From a virus, in IMG/VR virus record IMGVR_UViG_3300048929_000771, positions 1 to 27,622 of that record: DNA of 27,622 nt. The stretch is one strand, 5' to 3'. Below, piece by piece: positions 20,849 to 27,622 of the stretch. A model generated the notes under the pieces. The model saw only the letters and a program-made list of their open reading frames with translations. It ran no database searches and was not told the DNA's origin. The first letter of the stretch is position 1; every line of letters starts with the position of its first letter. The translations under genes were made by a program, and so were the position numbers.

Positions 20849-21513
20849 TGGCTTATGAAGTATACATAGATGACATGCTGCTCCCATTACCGCCGGAAAA
20901 GATTCCCGTAAAATACAGTGGTCAGAATAAAACGGCAAACCTGATAAATGGAGAAGAGATCAATCTCTTAAAGCCTGCAGGCCTAGCAGATATCAGTATT
21001 GATGTAACCATTCCCCAAATGGATTATCCATCTGCCGTATGGGATGGTAGCATTGAGAATGCAGAAGATTTTCTGGGAAAACTAGAGGATTTAAAAAAGA
21101 GTAAAAAACCCTTTGAATTTACCATAGTCCGTGAAGGGTTTGGGGGAGACAGCCTGTTTGATACAAGTATGGATGTTACTCTGGAAGATTATAAGGTGTC
21201 AGACGATGTCAGTCAGGGCCTTGATCTTCTGGTATCAATTACCATGAAAGAGTACAGGCACTACGGAACCCATATCATGAATTTTGTACTAAAAGAAAAT
21301 GGGGAGGCCCAGGCAGAGAAGGAAGAAGGCGAACGCTTGGGGGAACCACCTCAGGAAAAGAATTATACCGTAGTGAAAGGTGATTGTCTTTGGTCTATTG
21401 CCAAAAAACAGCTTGGCAATGGAGGCCGCTGGCAGGAGATCCATCAATTAAATAAGGACAAGATAAAAAATCCGAATCTGATTTACCCAGGACAGATTCT
21501 CGCATTGCCATAG
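20848..21513 (+). CDS. xkdP: XkdP-like LysM tail protein (module 2)
   Basis: The protein has 221 aa. The N-terminal domain begins AYEVYIDDMLLPLPPEKIPV, the XkdP/YqbP type. The C-terminal LysM lies at about residues 172-221 (NYTVVKGDCLWSIAKKQLGN ... NPNLIYPGQILALP). It probably bridges tape measure and hub near the baseplate. The ATG overlaps the tape measure stop (TAATG). Confidence 0.9.
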   Translation: MAYEVYIDDMLLPLPPEKIPVKYSGQNKTANLINGEEINLLKPAGLADISIDVTIPQMDYPSAVWDGSIENAEDFLGKLEDLKKSKKPFEFTIVREGFGGDSLFDTSMDVTLEDYKVSDDVSQGLDLLVSITMKEYRHYGTHIMNFVLKENGEAQAEKEEGERLGEPPQEKNYTVVKGDCLWSIAKKQLGNGGRWQEIHQLNKDKIKNPNLIYPGQILALP

Positions 21514-21527
21514 AAAGGAGGGGAACA

Positions 21528-22484
21528 GTGGAAGCACATTTATACATTCAAAATGGTGAGACCGTCTACGAGCCAGTAGTCCAGGGGAGCATTACCTGGG
21601 AAACGCAGCGCAAAGGTCAACCTGGTAAATGCACGTTTACCCTGATCCCTGATGACATCTTAAAAATTGAGGAGGGCAATGCCCTCCGACTGGATGTAGA
21701 TGGGACTCCTGTTTTCTTTGGATTCATATTTGAAAGAAGTTGGAACAGTGACGGTCTGATAAAGGTAAGCGCCTATGATCAGCTCCGATATCTAAAGAAT
21801 AAAGACAGCTATAATTATGTTGATTTAACCGCTGGTGAAGTCATTAAAATGATTGCCGGAGACTATAACCTGCAGGTTGGGGAGCTGGAAGACACAGGGG
21901 AAAAGATTATCAGAAATGAGAAAGACAAGACTCTATTTGATATTATCACCACCAATATGGACATAGCTATGATTCGTAAAAAGAAAATATTTGTTTTTTA
22001 CGATAATGCAGGAAAGCTGACCTTAAAAGATGCAGAGAATATGAAGCTAAATGTAGTCATTGATAACAAAACAGCTCTTGACTATGACTATAAGATCAGC
22101 ATTGACAGTAATACCTACAATCAGATTAAGCTATATCGTGAAGATAAAAACACAAAAAAACGAGAAGTATTTCTAACAAAAAGTTCAGAAAACATAAACA
22201 AATGGGGTATTTTACAAAAAGATGAATCCATTGATGAAGGGGTTGACGGACAGTCTATTGCAGATAATTATTTAAGCATTTACAACCGTCCATCTAAAAG
22301 CCTATCCATTAAGGATGCCTTCGGTGATATCCGGGTTCGCGCAGGCTGTATTCTTCCAGTAATTTTGGATACAAAAGATACTGTTCTAGAAAACTATTTA
22401 TTAGTAGAATCCGTAACCCACAAAATTGACACTGGAACTCATACCATGGATTTAACCTTGAAAGGAGCAAATATCTTTGGCTGA
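21528..22484 (+). CDS. xkdQ: Baseplate hub protein XkdQ-like (module 2)
   Basis: The protein has 318 aa, starting at GTG 21528 behind GAAAGGAGGGG. It is the XkdQ/YqbQ-type hub (T4 gp27-like): EAHLYIQNGETVYEPVVQGS, GTPVFFGFIFERSWNSDGLI, and LDYDYKISIDSNTYNQIKLY. Unlike the module 1 hub it has no LysM; that domain is on the preceding XkdP protein. It overlaps the next gene by 8 nt. Confidence 0.9.
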   Translation: MEAHLYIQNGETVYEPVVQGSITWETQRKGQPGKCTFTLIPDDILKIEEGNALRLDVDGTPVFFGFIFERSWNSDGLIKVSAYDQLRYLKNKDSYNYVDLTAGEVIKMIAGDYNLQVGELEDTGEKIIRNEKDKTLFDIITTNMDIAMIRKKKIFVFYDNAGKLTLKDAENMKLNVVIDNKTALDYDYKISIDSNTYNQIKLYREDKNTKKREVFLTKSSENINKWGILQKDESIDEGVDGQSIADNYLSIYNRPSKSLSIKDAFGDIRVRAGCILPVILDTKDTVLENYLLVESVTHKIDTGTHTMDLTLKGANIFG

Positions 22485-22791
22485 TGTGGAATGGATAGAA
22501 AATATAAAAAGAATTGTGATTCAGGCTGTGGAAGCGGGAGATCCATGTGATGTGATTCCTGGTACAGTGGTCAGAGAAAATCCGGTTGAAATTCAGTTAA
22601 GTGATAAAATCGTTCTGTTCCATTCTCAGATTCTTGTTCCAGATCAATTAAAAGATCACAAGCGGATCATGAATATCCCAGGAGTGGGAGAAGTGACGGT
22701 TGAGGTAAAAGGAGAAGTGAAAATGGGGAAAAGAGTGCTTCTTCTTCAAAAACGAGGTGGACAGCAGTATGTAGTCATTGGCACTTGGTAG
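22477..22791 (+). CDS. xkdR: XkdR-like baseplate protein, DUF2577 (module 2)
   Basis: The protein has 104 aa, starting at TTG 22477 (AAAGGAG upstream within the hub gene). It carries the DUF2577 pattern: WIENIKRIVIQAVEAGDPCD, VRENPVEIQLSDKIVLFHSQ, ending KRGGQQYVVIGTW. By position between hub and wedge genes it is probably the central OB-fold/spike-base protein. That role is inferred. Confidence 0.85.
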   Translation: MADVEWIENIKRIVIQAVEAGDPCDVIPGTVVRENPVEIQLSDKIVLFHSQILVPDQLKDHKRIMNIPGVGEVTVEVKGEVKMGKRVLLLQKRGGQQYVVIGTW

Positions 22792-22806
22792 GAAAGGAGG
22801 AACTTT

Positions 22807-23208
22807 ATGCTTCCGAAAACAAGTGAAATCTTACAAAAGAATTTAAAAATCGTTCAGAAACCGTCAAAAACATTTCGATTGGACGTAGAAAATAAAAGAA
22901 TCATAGATATGGTAGATGGCCTGGAGGCGGTGAAGCAATCAGTATACTGTATTTTGAATACAGAACGATTTGAATGGCTGATCTATAGCTGGAACTATGG
23001 TTCAGAGATGAAGGATTTATTTGGCAAATCAACAGGTCTAGTCAAAGCTAAAATAAAAAAACGAATCAGGGAAGCCTTGAAGCAGGATGACAGAATTTCA
23101 GAGGTGGACTCCTTTTCTTTTGATTTGGTGGAACGAAAGCTCCATGTAGCATTTAACGTGCATACCCAATGGGGGAAAATTGACGCAGAGAAAGAGGTGA
23201 GTATTTAA
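22807..23208 (+). CDS. xkdS: XkdS-like wedge protein, DUF2634 (module 2)
   Basis: The protein has 133 aa with a strong GAAAGGAGG site. It contains SKTFRLDVENKRIIDMVDGL, CILNTERFEWLIYSWNYGSE and RIREALKQDDRISEVDSFSF, the DUF2634/XkdS family, which is the functional equivalent of gp25/gpW baseplate proteins. Its stop overlaps the XkdT start (TAATG). Confidence 0.9.
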   Translation: MLPKTSEILQKNLKIVQKPSKTFRLDVENKRIIDMVDGLEAVKQSVYCILNTERFEWLIYSWNYGSEMKDLFGKSTGLVKAKIKKRIREALKQDDRISEVDSFSFDLVERKLHVAFNVHTQWGKIDAEKEVSI

Positions 23209-24287
23209 TGTATGAAGATATGACTTATGAAACCATCATGAACCGGATGTTAAATAGGGTTCCAAAAGGTCTTGATCAAAGAGAAGGCTCTCTAATTTAC
23301 ACCGCAATTTCCGCAGCCGCGGCAGAAATGCAGGTGATGTACATAGAGTTTGATACAATTTTAAAAGAAACATTTGCCCAGACTGCTTCCAGAGAAAACT
23401 TAATTCGCAGAGCCGCAGAGAGAGGAATGGAGCCAAGTCCCGCTACCAATGCCATTATAAAGGCGAAAGCCACACCTTTAGAAGCCGTTATCATGCCAGG
23501 ACAGCGCTTTCGCCTGGGAATTCATTACTATACGGTTATCAAAACAGTGGGAGAAGGCATCTATCAGTTAAGCTGTGAGACAGCAGGAACCCCAGGCAAC
23601 AGGCAGACAGGACGCTTAATACCCATTGAAAGTATTTCAGGACTTACCTCTATGGAGATAACCGATCTACTGATTCCAGGAGAAAATGAAGAGGATACGG
23701 AAACCTTTCGAGAGATTTACATGAGTTCCTTTACCGAAAAAACATTCAGTGGAAATCGAAAAGACTATTTAATCAAAACAAACGGAATCCCTGGGGTGGG
23801 AGCCACAAAGATTACAAGGGCATGGAATGGACCTTCCACCGTAAAGCTGACAATTTTGGATTCCAATTATAACAAAGCATCAGATCTGCTCATACAAACG
23901 GTGCAGGACACCATAGATCCATCTGGTAGCGGAAATGGGGATGGACTAGCTCCAATTGACCACGTAGTAACGGTAGATACGGCCGAGGAAGTAAAGGTAG
24001 GGATAACCTGCACTTTGGAGTATGAGAATGGTTATGAGGAAGAGACTCTTAAAACACTGATACAAGAGGCAGCAGAATCCTATTTAAAAGAGCTCAGAAC
24101 CTCCTGGGAAGGTCTTGGAGAACGGGGATGCATTATAAGAATCTCTCAGATGGAAGCCAGAATACTAGCACTAGAGGGAATTTACGATATTAAAAATACT
24201 TTTATTAACGGTGCACCAGAAAATCTGGAATTGAACCAGTATCAGATTCCAGTGTATGGGGGGGCTGAAATTGATACGAGAGGTTAA
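23208..24287 (+). CDS. xkdT: Baseplate J-like protein XkdT (module 2)
   Basis: The protein has 359 aa of the Baseplate_J/XkdT family: MNRMLNRVPKGLDQREGSLI, FAQTASRENLIRRAAERGME, and the central PGENEEDTETFREIYMSSFT. It is the paired equivalent of the module 1 gpJ, forming wedge arms. The 3' end overlaps the frame of the XkdU gene. Confidence 0.92.
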   Translation: MYEDMTYETIMNRMLNRVPKGLDQREGSLIYTAISAAAAEMQVMYIEFDTILKETFAQTASRENLIRRAAERGMEPSPATNAIIKAKATPLEAVIMPGQRFRLGIHYYTVIKTVGEGIYQLSCETAGTPGNRQTGRLIPIESISGLTSMEITDLLIPGENEEDTETFREIYMSSFTEKTFSGNRKDYLIKTNGIPGVGATKITRAWNGPSTVKLTILDSNYNKASDLLIQTVQDTIDPSGSGNGDGLAPIDHVVTVDTAEEVKVGITCTLEYENGYEEETLKTLIQEAAESYLKELRTSWEGLGERGCIIRISQMEARILALEGIYDIKNTFINGAPENLELNQYQIPVYGGAEIDTRG

Positions 24288-24825
24288 TTTATTATCCTAT
24301 ATTCCAGATTTCCTTAAGGAATATGAAGAAATGAAAACCATTCAAGAAGTCATGCAGTCAGAGATTCAGCGCATGGAAGATGAAACGGAAGTGTTGTTTG
24401 CCAATCAATTTATAATGAGCTCGGATTTAGATAACATTCGCCGATATGAGCAGATGCTGCGTTTACAGGCATCTTCTAAGGATACATTGGCAGACCGAAG
24501 ATTTAAGGTTTTATCCAAGTGGAATCGAATCATTCCTTATACCAAGGTCACATTAAGACAAAGGCTAGCTGTGTTATGCGGGGAAGATGGTTATACGCTG
24601 GATATTGATCCTGATAAAAAGGTCATTGTAAAGGTTGCGTTGAAAAGCAAACGGAATTTAAACGAAGTGAGAAAAATGTTAGAGGAATTTGTTCCATGCA
24701 ACATGGTGATTGATTTGGATCTTCTCTATAACCAGCATCATTTACTCAGCGGATTCAAACACAAACAATTAGGAGCCTGGAGTCACAGGCATATTAGAAA
24801 TGAGGTGCTTATCAGTGGCAAATAA
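24271..24825 (+). CDS. xkdU: XkdU/YmfQ-like baseplate protein (module 2)
   Basis: The protein has 184 aa from TTG 24271 (run of G eight nt upstream); an ATG at 24256 in the same frame would add 5 residues. TTG is preferred because the family normally begins close to R-E-V-x-L-L-x-Y-[LI]-P (here IREVNLLSYIPDFLKEYEEM). It contains LADRRFKVLSKWNRIIPYTK. Equivalent to gpI by position; it probably links fibre to wedge. It overlaps XkdT and the fibre gene. Confidence 0.85.
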   Translation: MIREVNLLSYIPDFLKEYEEMKTIQEVMQSEIQRMEDETEVLFANQFIMSSDLDNIRRYEQMLRLQASSKDTLADRRFKVLSKWNRIIPYTKVTLRQRLAVLCGEDGYTLDIDPDKKVIVKVALKSKRNLNEVRKMLEEFVPCNMVIDLDLLYNQHHLLSGFKHKQLGAWSHRHIRNEVLISGK

Positions 24826-25708
24826 AACAAACAATTATAAGTTTCCCAAGCCAGAGGCAGATGATTTTTACGATATAGCAGAGTATAACAAAGCCATGGA
24901 CATTTTGGATGATTCCCTAACTGAAATGGATCAAAAGAAGCTGGATAAGAATGGGGATGCTTCAGAGGCGGTCACTGAATTCGAACAGGAGATTTTAAGA
25001 GAGAACATTGAGTCTGGGGAGACATTATCATCTACTTTTGGGAAAATCAAAAAATGGTTCACAGAGATGAAAGATGTGGCGTTTTCAGGGCATGCGAAAG
25101 ATGTTACAACAGATGTGGCTCATCGGTTTGTTAGTGATACGGAGAAGAGTAACTGGAATGGGAAGGTTGGGGCTACTGGGGGGGATATATCAGAAACTAA
25201 TATTGACTCATTGGAATCAATAACTAATGAATTTCCTGTTCCTGATCAAGGGGAAACAACTAAGATCTTTATGGGAAAGGTTAAAAAGTTTATACAAGAC
25301 TTTAATAATTTCAAATCCGGTATTATTACCGTTGGTAAGTTGGTCAATAGTGGAAGCACTACTTTAGGTGGATATGCATTAGATGCAAGATATGGAAAAA
25401 CATTATTTGATCTTTATACTCAATTAAATAGTGATTTAAATAGAAAGCTATCTTCCAGTACTTTTTCCATCTCAAACACAAAAACTCTAGCAGATTTGTA
25501 TTCCGCCTATGGCGCAGGTACTATAATTATTTATAATAATACTGGAAATGTCCCAAGTTATGGCTCTGGAATCATATTACGGTGTTCAAGCTCTTACTTT
25601 AAACTCTTACTTGTTGATGATGATACTGATGCAATGTATCTGTGGACATTATCAAATGCGACGGCAACAACTCTAATAATAAGCGCCAACAAAGTCAAGA
25701 TTAATTAA
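24815..25708 (+). CDS. Tail fibre protein (module 2)
   Basis: The protein has 297 aa, starting at GTG 24815 behind GAGGTG; an ATG at 24800 is in frame but lacks a good site. The N-terminus is the clostridial fibre type (ANKTNNYKFPKPEADDFYDI, then KLDKNGDASEAVTEFEQEIL and FGKIKKWFTEMKDVAFSGHA). The middle ends in TLGGYALDARYGKTLFDLYT. The C-terminal 90 residues (from SISNTKTLADLYSAYGAGTI) look like a compact beta receptor-binding head. Module 2 has this single fibre gene, against four fibre-region genes in module 1. Confidence 0.8.
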   Translation: MANKTNNYKFPKPEADDFYDIAEYNKAMDILDDSLTEMDQKKLDKNGDASEAVTEFEQEILRENIESGETLSSTFGKIKKWFTEMKDVAFSGHAKDVTTDVAHRFVSDTEKSNWNGKVGATGGDISETNIDSLESITNEFPVPDQGETTKIFMGKVKKFIQDFNNFKSGIITVGKLVNSGSTTLGGYALDARYGKTLFDLYTQLNSDLNRKLSSSTFSISNTKTLADLYSAYGAGTIIIYNNTGNVPSYGSGIILRCSSSYFKLLLVDDDTDAMYLWTLSNATATTLIISANKVKIN

Positions 25709-25990
25709 AGTAATGATTTATTCCATATATCAGTATAGATTTAGTTTGTATTATTATGATTCCTTAATATTATTTTACTTGTATTAATGTAAAATTGTTG
25801 CTGAAAATAACCACTGATATCATGCCATTTTAAATACATAAATTGTGAATTTAATGGGTTGGGGTATATTTCTACTTCGAATATAGTTTGGAGATAAGCT
25901 AAATCACTATTATATCTAGTTTTAATAATAACCACTTAAATTTATTTGAAACCATATAATCTTGTAATAAATATTAGTTGAGGTAAAAAA
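25709..25990. other. AT-rich gap between module 2 and lysis genes
   Basis: I see no gene, no good terminator hairpin with a T-run, no operator copy and no convincing promoter here. A 10-base word (AATAACCACT) occurs twice (about 25805 and 25926). Holin expression may therefore depend on read-through from the tail modules. Confidence 0.4.
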
Positions 25991-26410
25991 ATGAAAAACA
26001 TATTATGCACATCCGCAGGCATCATTGGCAGCATCATAGCATCACTATTCGGAGGGTGGGATACAGGTATCGCAACACTAATTCTTTTCATGGGCATCGA
26101 TTTTTTCTCCGGCCTAGCAGTTGCCGGAATTTTCAAAAACAGCAGCAAAACAGAAACCGGTGCCTTAGAATCAAGAGCTGGCTGGAAGGGACTTTGTAGA
26201 AAGAGCATGACTCTACTCTTCGTCCTAATCGCCCACCGCCTAGACCTGTCCATCGGGACAAGCTACATAAGAGATACCGTCGTCATTGGTTTTATGGCAA
26301 ACGAATTACTATCCATCGTAGAAAACGCTGGACTAATGGGTATCCCGCTCCCAGCCGTATTAACAAAGGCAATCGATATCTTAAATCAGAAATCAGAACC
26401 AATCAAATAA
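25991..26410 (+). CDS. Phage holin (holin 4-1 / TcdE-type family)
   Basis: The protein has 139 aa, with TTGAGG 8 nt before ATG 25991. Three to four hydrophobic segments are visible: about residues 5-22 (TSAGIIGSIIASLFGGWDTG), 25-46 (IATLILFMGIDFFSGLAVAG), 73-85 (TLLFVLIAHRL) and 96-115. The mid-section SSKTETGALESRAGWKGLCR is characteristic of the toxin-secretion/phage-lysis holin family of Firmicutes. It should permeabilise the membrane, letting the amidase reach the wall and release the particles. Confidence 0.92.
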   Translation: MKNILCTSAGIIGSIIASLFGGWDTGIATLILFMGIDFFSGLAVAGIFKNSSKTETGALESRAGWKGLCRKSMTLLFVLIAHRLDLSIGTSYIRDTVVIGFMANELLSIVENAGLMGIPLPAVLTKAIDILNQKSEPIK

Positions 26411-26590
26411 CAATACAAATTACATCAAAGGTAACATCACATATAACATAACAGACACCATAACAGGTAAATCACAAATACCATAACCTCACATCCTACC
26501 TTTTTACCCCCAATTTCCCCACATATGAAAATCGAATCCACAAAACAATTTGTCCCATTCCCCACCCGGGACATTCTACCTTACACTTTC
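26411..26590 (+). terminator. C-rich, G-poor stretch, candidate Rho-utilisation region
   Basis: By hand count the 170 bases after the holin stop contain about 54 C but only about 11 G, a strong C>G bias unlike the surrounding genes. Such strand bias is typical of rut sites for Rho-dependent termination. A 6-bp inverted repeat (TGTCCC 26551-26556, GGGACA 26568-26573) lies at the end, with no T-run, so it is not an intrinsic terminator. Function is inferred. Confidence 0.35.
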
Positions 26591-26634
26591 ATATCATAAA
26601 ATTGTAATAGTATAGAAAGGACAAGGTGAGAGGT

Positions 26635-26790
26635 ATGGTAAAAAGCGAAGCAACGAAGGATATGCCCCATCTGGATCTTATAGGAATTCAGGAAAACCTA
26701 AATGACGCCGATTACACGGAAATCGAACGTTTCCGGGAATCCTTTGACCCGGATGATATGGGATTTTCCGGCAGAAGGGAAGGAATCTAA
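26635..26790 (+). CDS. Small hypothetical protein (51 aa) before the lysin
   Basis: ATG 26635 follows GTGAGAGG. The protein reads MVKSEATKDMPHLDLIGIQE, continues acidic (NDADYTEIERFRESFDPDDM) and ends GFSGRREGI. It has no membrane segment or signal peptide. It lies 1 nt before the amidase gene and the two are surely co-translated. It is soluble, very acidic and not recognised; an anti-lysin or regulatory role is possible but unsupported. Confidence 0.6.
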   Translation: MVKSEATKDMPHLDLIGIQENLNDADYTEIERFRESFDPDDMGFSGRREGI

Positions 26791-26791
26791 T

Positions 26792-27622
26792 ATGGAAATC
26801 CATCAATTATTAACCCCATATAACTATACAAACGGCGACATCAGCCGTATCAAATATATTGTAATTCATTATGTAGGAGCTCTGGGAGGAGCGGAAGCCA
26901 ACTGTAAATACTATGCATCTCAATATATTGGCGCCAGTGCCCATTACTTTGTAGGCTTTAACGGTGAGGTCTGGCAGTCCGTTGAAGATAAAAATATTGC
27001 ATGGCACTGCGGCGCCAAAACTTACAAGCATCCAGAATGCCGCAATACCAACAGTCTGGGAATCGAGCTGTGTGTTAGAAACAAAGGATCTCAGGCTGAT
27101 ACCAGCCGGGATTGGTACTTTGAAGATGCAACCGTAAGAGAAGCCAAGGAACTCACCAAGATGCTAATGAAAAAATACGGAATAAAAGAAGATCATATCA
27201 TTCGCCATTACGATGTCACCGGAAAAATTTGCCCCAATCCTTATGTCTATAACCATACCAAGCATACCTGGCAGGATTTTAAGGATAGTCTGGTAACAGC
27301 AGCCGAGGTAAAATCAGGTTGGGTAGAAGATGAGAACGGTTGGAAATTTTATCTAGGAGATACCGGAAACCTTGTAAAAAATGACTGGTACAAAGACGGA
27401 GAGAAATGGTATTGGTTTGACGGTGCTGGCTATATGGTAAAAGACACCTGGAAAACCGGCTCTGATGGGAAATGGTATTTTTTAACAAGTGACGGTTCCA
27501 TGGCAAAAGATCAGTGGATCGTCTGGAAAGACGAGTTATATCGTGCAACGGAAGACGGCACCATGTCAAAAGGAACTATGACCCTACAGACGGACGACGA
27601 CGGTGCACTGAAAATTGTATAA
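26792..27622 (+). CDS. N-acetylmuramoyl-L-alanine amidase endolysin with choline-binding-type repeats
   Basis: The protein has 276 aa, starting at ATG 26792 with AAGGAAGG upstream; earlier in-frame starts lie inside the 51-aa gene. An Amidase_2 domain covers about residues 1-165. Likely zinc ligands are His26 (KYIVIHYVG), His139 (HIIRHYDVTG) and Cys147 (KICPNP). It should cut the bond between muramic acid and L-Ala. About residues 174-270 form W/Y/G repeats of the cell-wall/choline-binding type (GWKFYLGDTGNLVKNDWYKD, EKWYWFDGAGYMVKDTWKTG, GKWYFLTSDGSMAKDQWIVW). It has no signal peptide, so export depends on the holin. Confidence 0.95.
   Translation: MEIHQLLTPYNYTNGDISRIKYIVIHYVGALGGAEANCKYYASQYIGASAHYFVGFNGEVWQSVEDKNIAWHCGAKTYKHPECRNTNSLGIELCVRNKGSQADTSRDWYFEDATVREAKELTKMLMKKYGIKEDHIIRHYDVTGKICPNPYVYNHTKHTWQDFKDSLVTAAEVKSGWVEDENGWKFYLGDTGNLVKNDWYKDGEKWYWFDGAGYMVKDTWKTGSDGKWYFLTSDGSMAKDQWIVWKDELYRATEDGTMSKGTMTLQTDDDGALKIV

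Noticed and set aside
15166-25708. Module 2 as a simple duplication of module 1
   Set aside because: Sheath, tube, chaperone and baseplate proteins belong to different subfamilies (P2-like against PBSX-like) with different lengths and gene order. Only the regulatory leaders look duplicated.
25741-25935. A 64-codon minus-strand open frame between fibre and holin
   Set aside because: Its GTG start has no ribosome site and no recognisable domain, and the region is simply AT-rich.
1-27622. CRISPR array, diversity-generating retroelement, tRNA or rRNA genes
   Set aside because: I saw no regularly spaced repeats, no reverse transcriptase or template/variable repeats near the fibres, and no cloverleaf or rRNA motifs.

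Overview
The window is a low-GC Firmicutes prophage-type locus, most probably from a Lachnospiraceae/Clostridia host. The evidence is the clostridial XRE repressor, the PBSX/skin-like tail genes, the Lachnospiraceae-style fibre proteins and a lysin with choline-binding-type W/Y-G repeats. No integrase, replication, terminase, portal or capsid gene is present. The repressor is followed directly by tail genes and the locus ends in a lysis cassette. I read it as a headless contractile particle (R-type tailocin) locus, or the tail half of a very unusual prophage.

Layout. (1) 1-926: a leftward XRE repressor and a rightward Cro-like HTH gene, with divergent promoters. (2) 929-14670, tail module 1 (P2-like organisation): two small pre-sheath genes, sheath, tube, gpE/E'-type chaperone with a -1 frameshift, tape measure protein (TMP) interrupted by a group I intron, gpX, LysM-bearing gpD-like hub, spike, gpU-like protein, gp25-like wedge, gpJ, gpI, and a four-gene fibre cluster. 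(3) 14671-15165: a second regulatory leader with two candidate promoters, two operators and a decayed copy of the Cro-like gene. (4) 15166-25708, tail module 2 (PBSX/Xkd-like): tail terminator, YqzN/YkzM-like protein, XkdK sheath, XkdM tube, XkdN chaperone with a -1 frameshift, TMP, XkdP, XkdQ, XkdR, XkdS, XkdT, XkdU, and one fibre gene. (5) 25991-27622: holin, a 51-aa protein and an amidase endolysin.

The most interesting signal is that two complete, non-identical contractile tail modules lie in tandem with one repressor and one lysis cassette. Each module starts with the same leader design: TTGACA, a 17-bp spacer, a TATNAT -10 box, a 19-bp inverted-repeat operator at the predicted start of transcription, a Cro-like gene (intact in module 1, wrecked in module 2), and a second operator copy. 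The operators survive in module 2 although the coding sequence between them has decayed. This suggests coordinated induction of two different particles, comparable in concept to linked R/F pyocins but here with two contractile tails.

Other notable items are a 313-nt ORF-less group I intron that exactly restores the module 1 tape measure frame, two independent -1 frameshift signals in the chaperone genes, and a strongly C-rich, G-poor stretch between holin and lysin. All functional calls are from reading the sequence; no database search was run.
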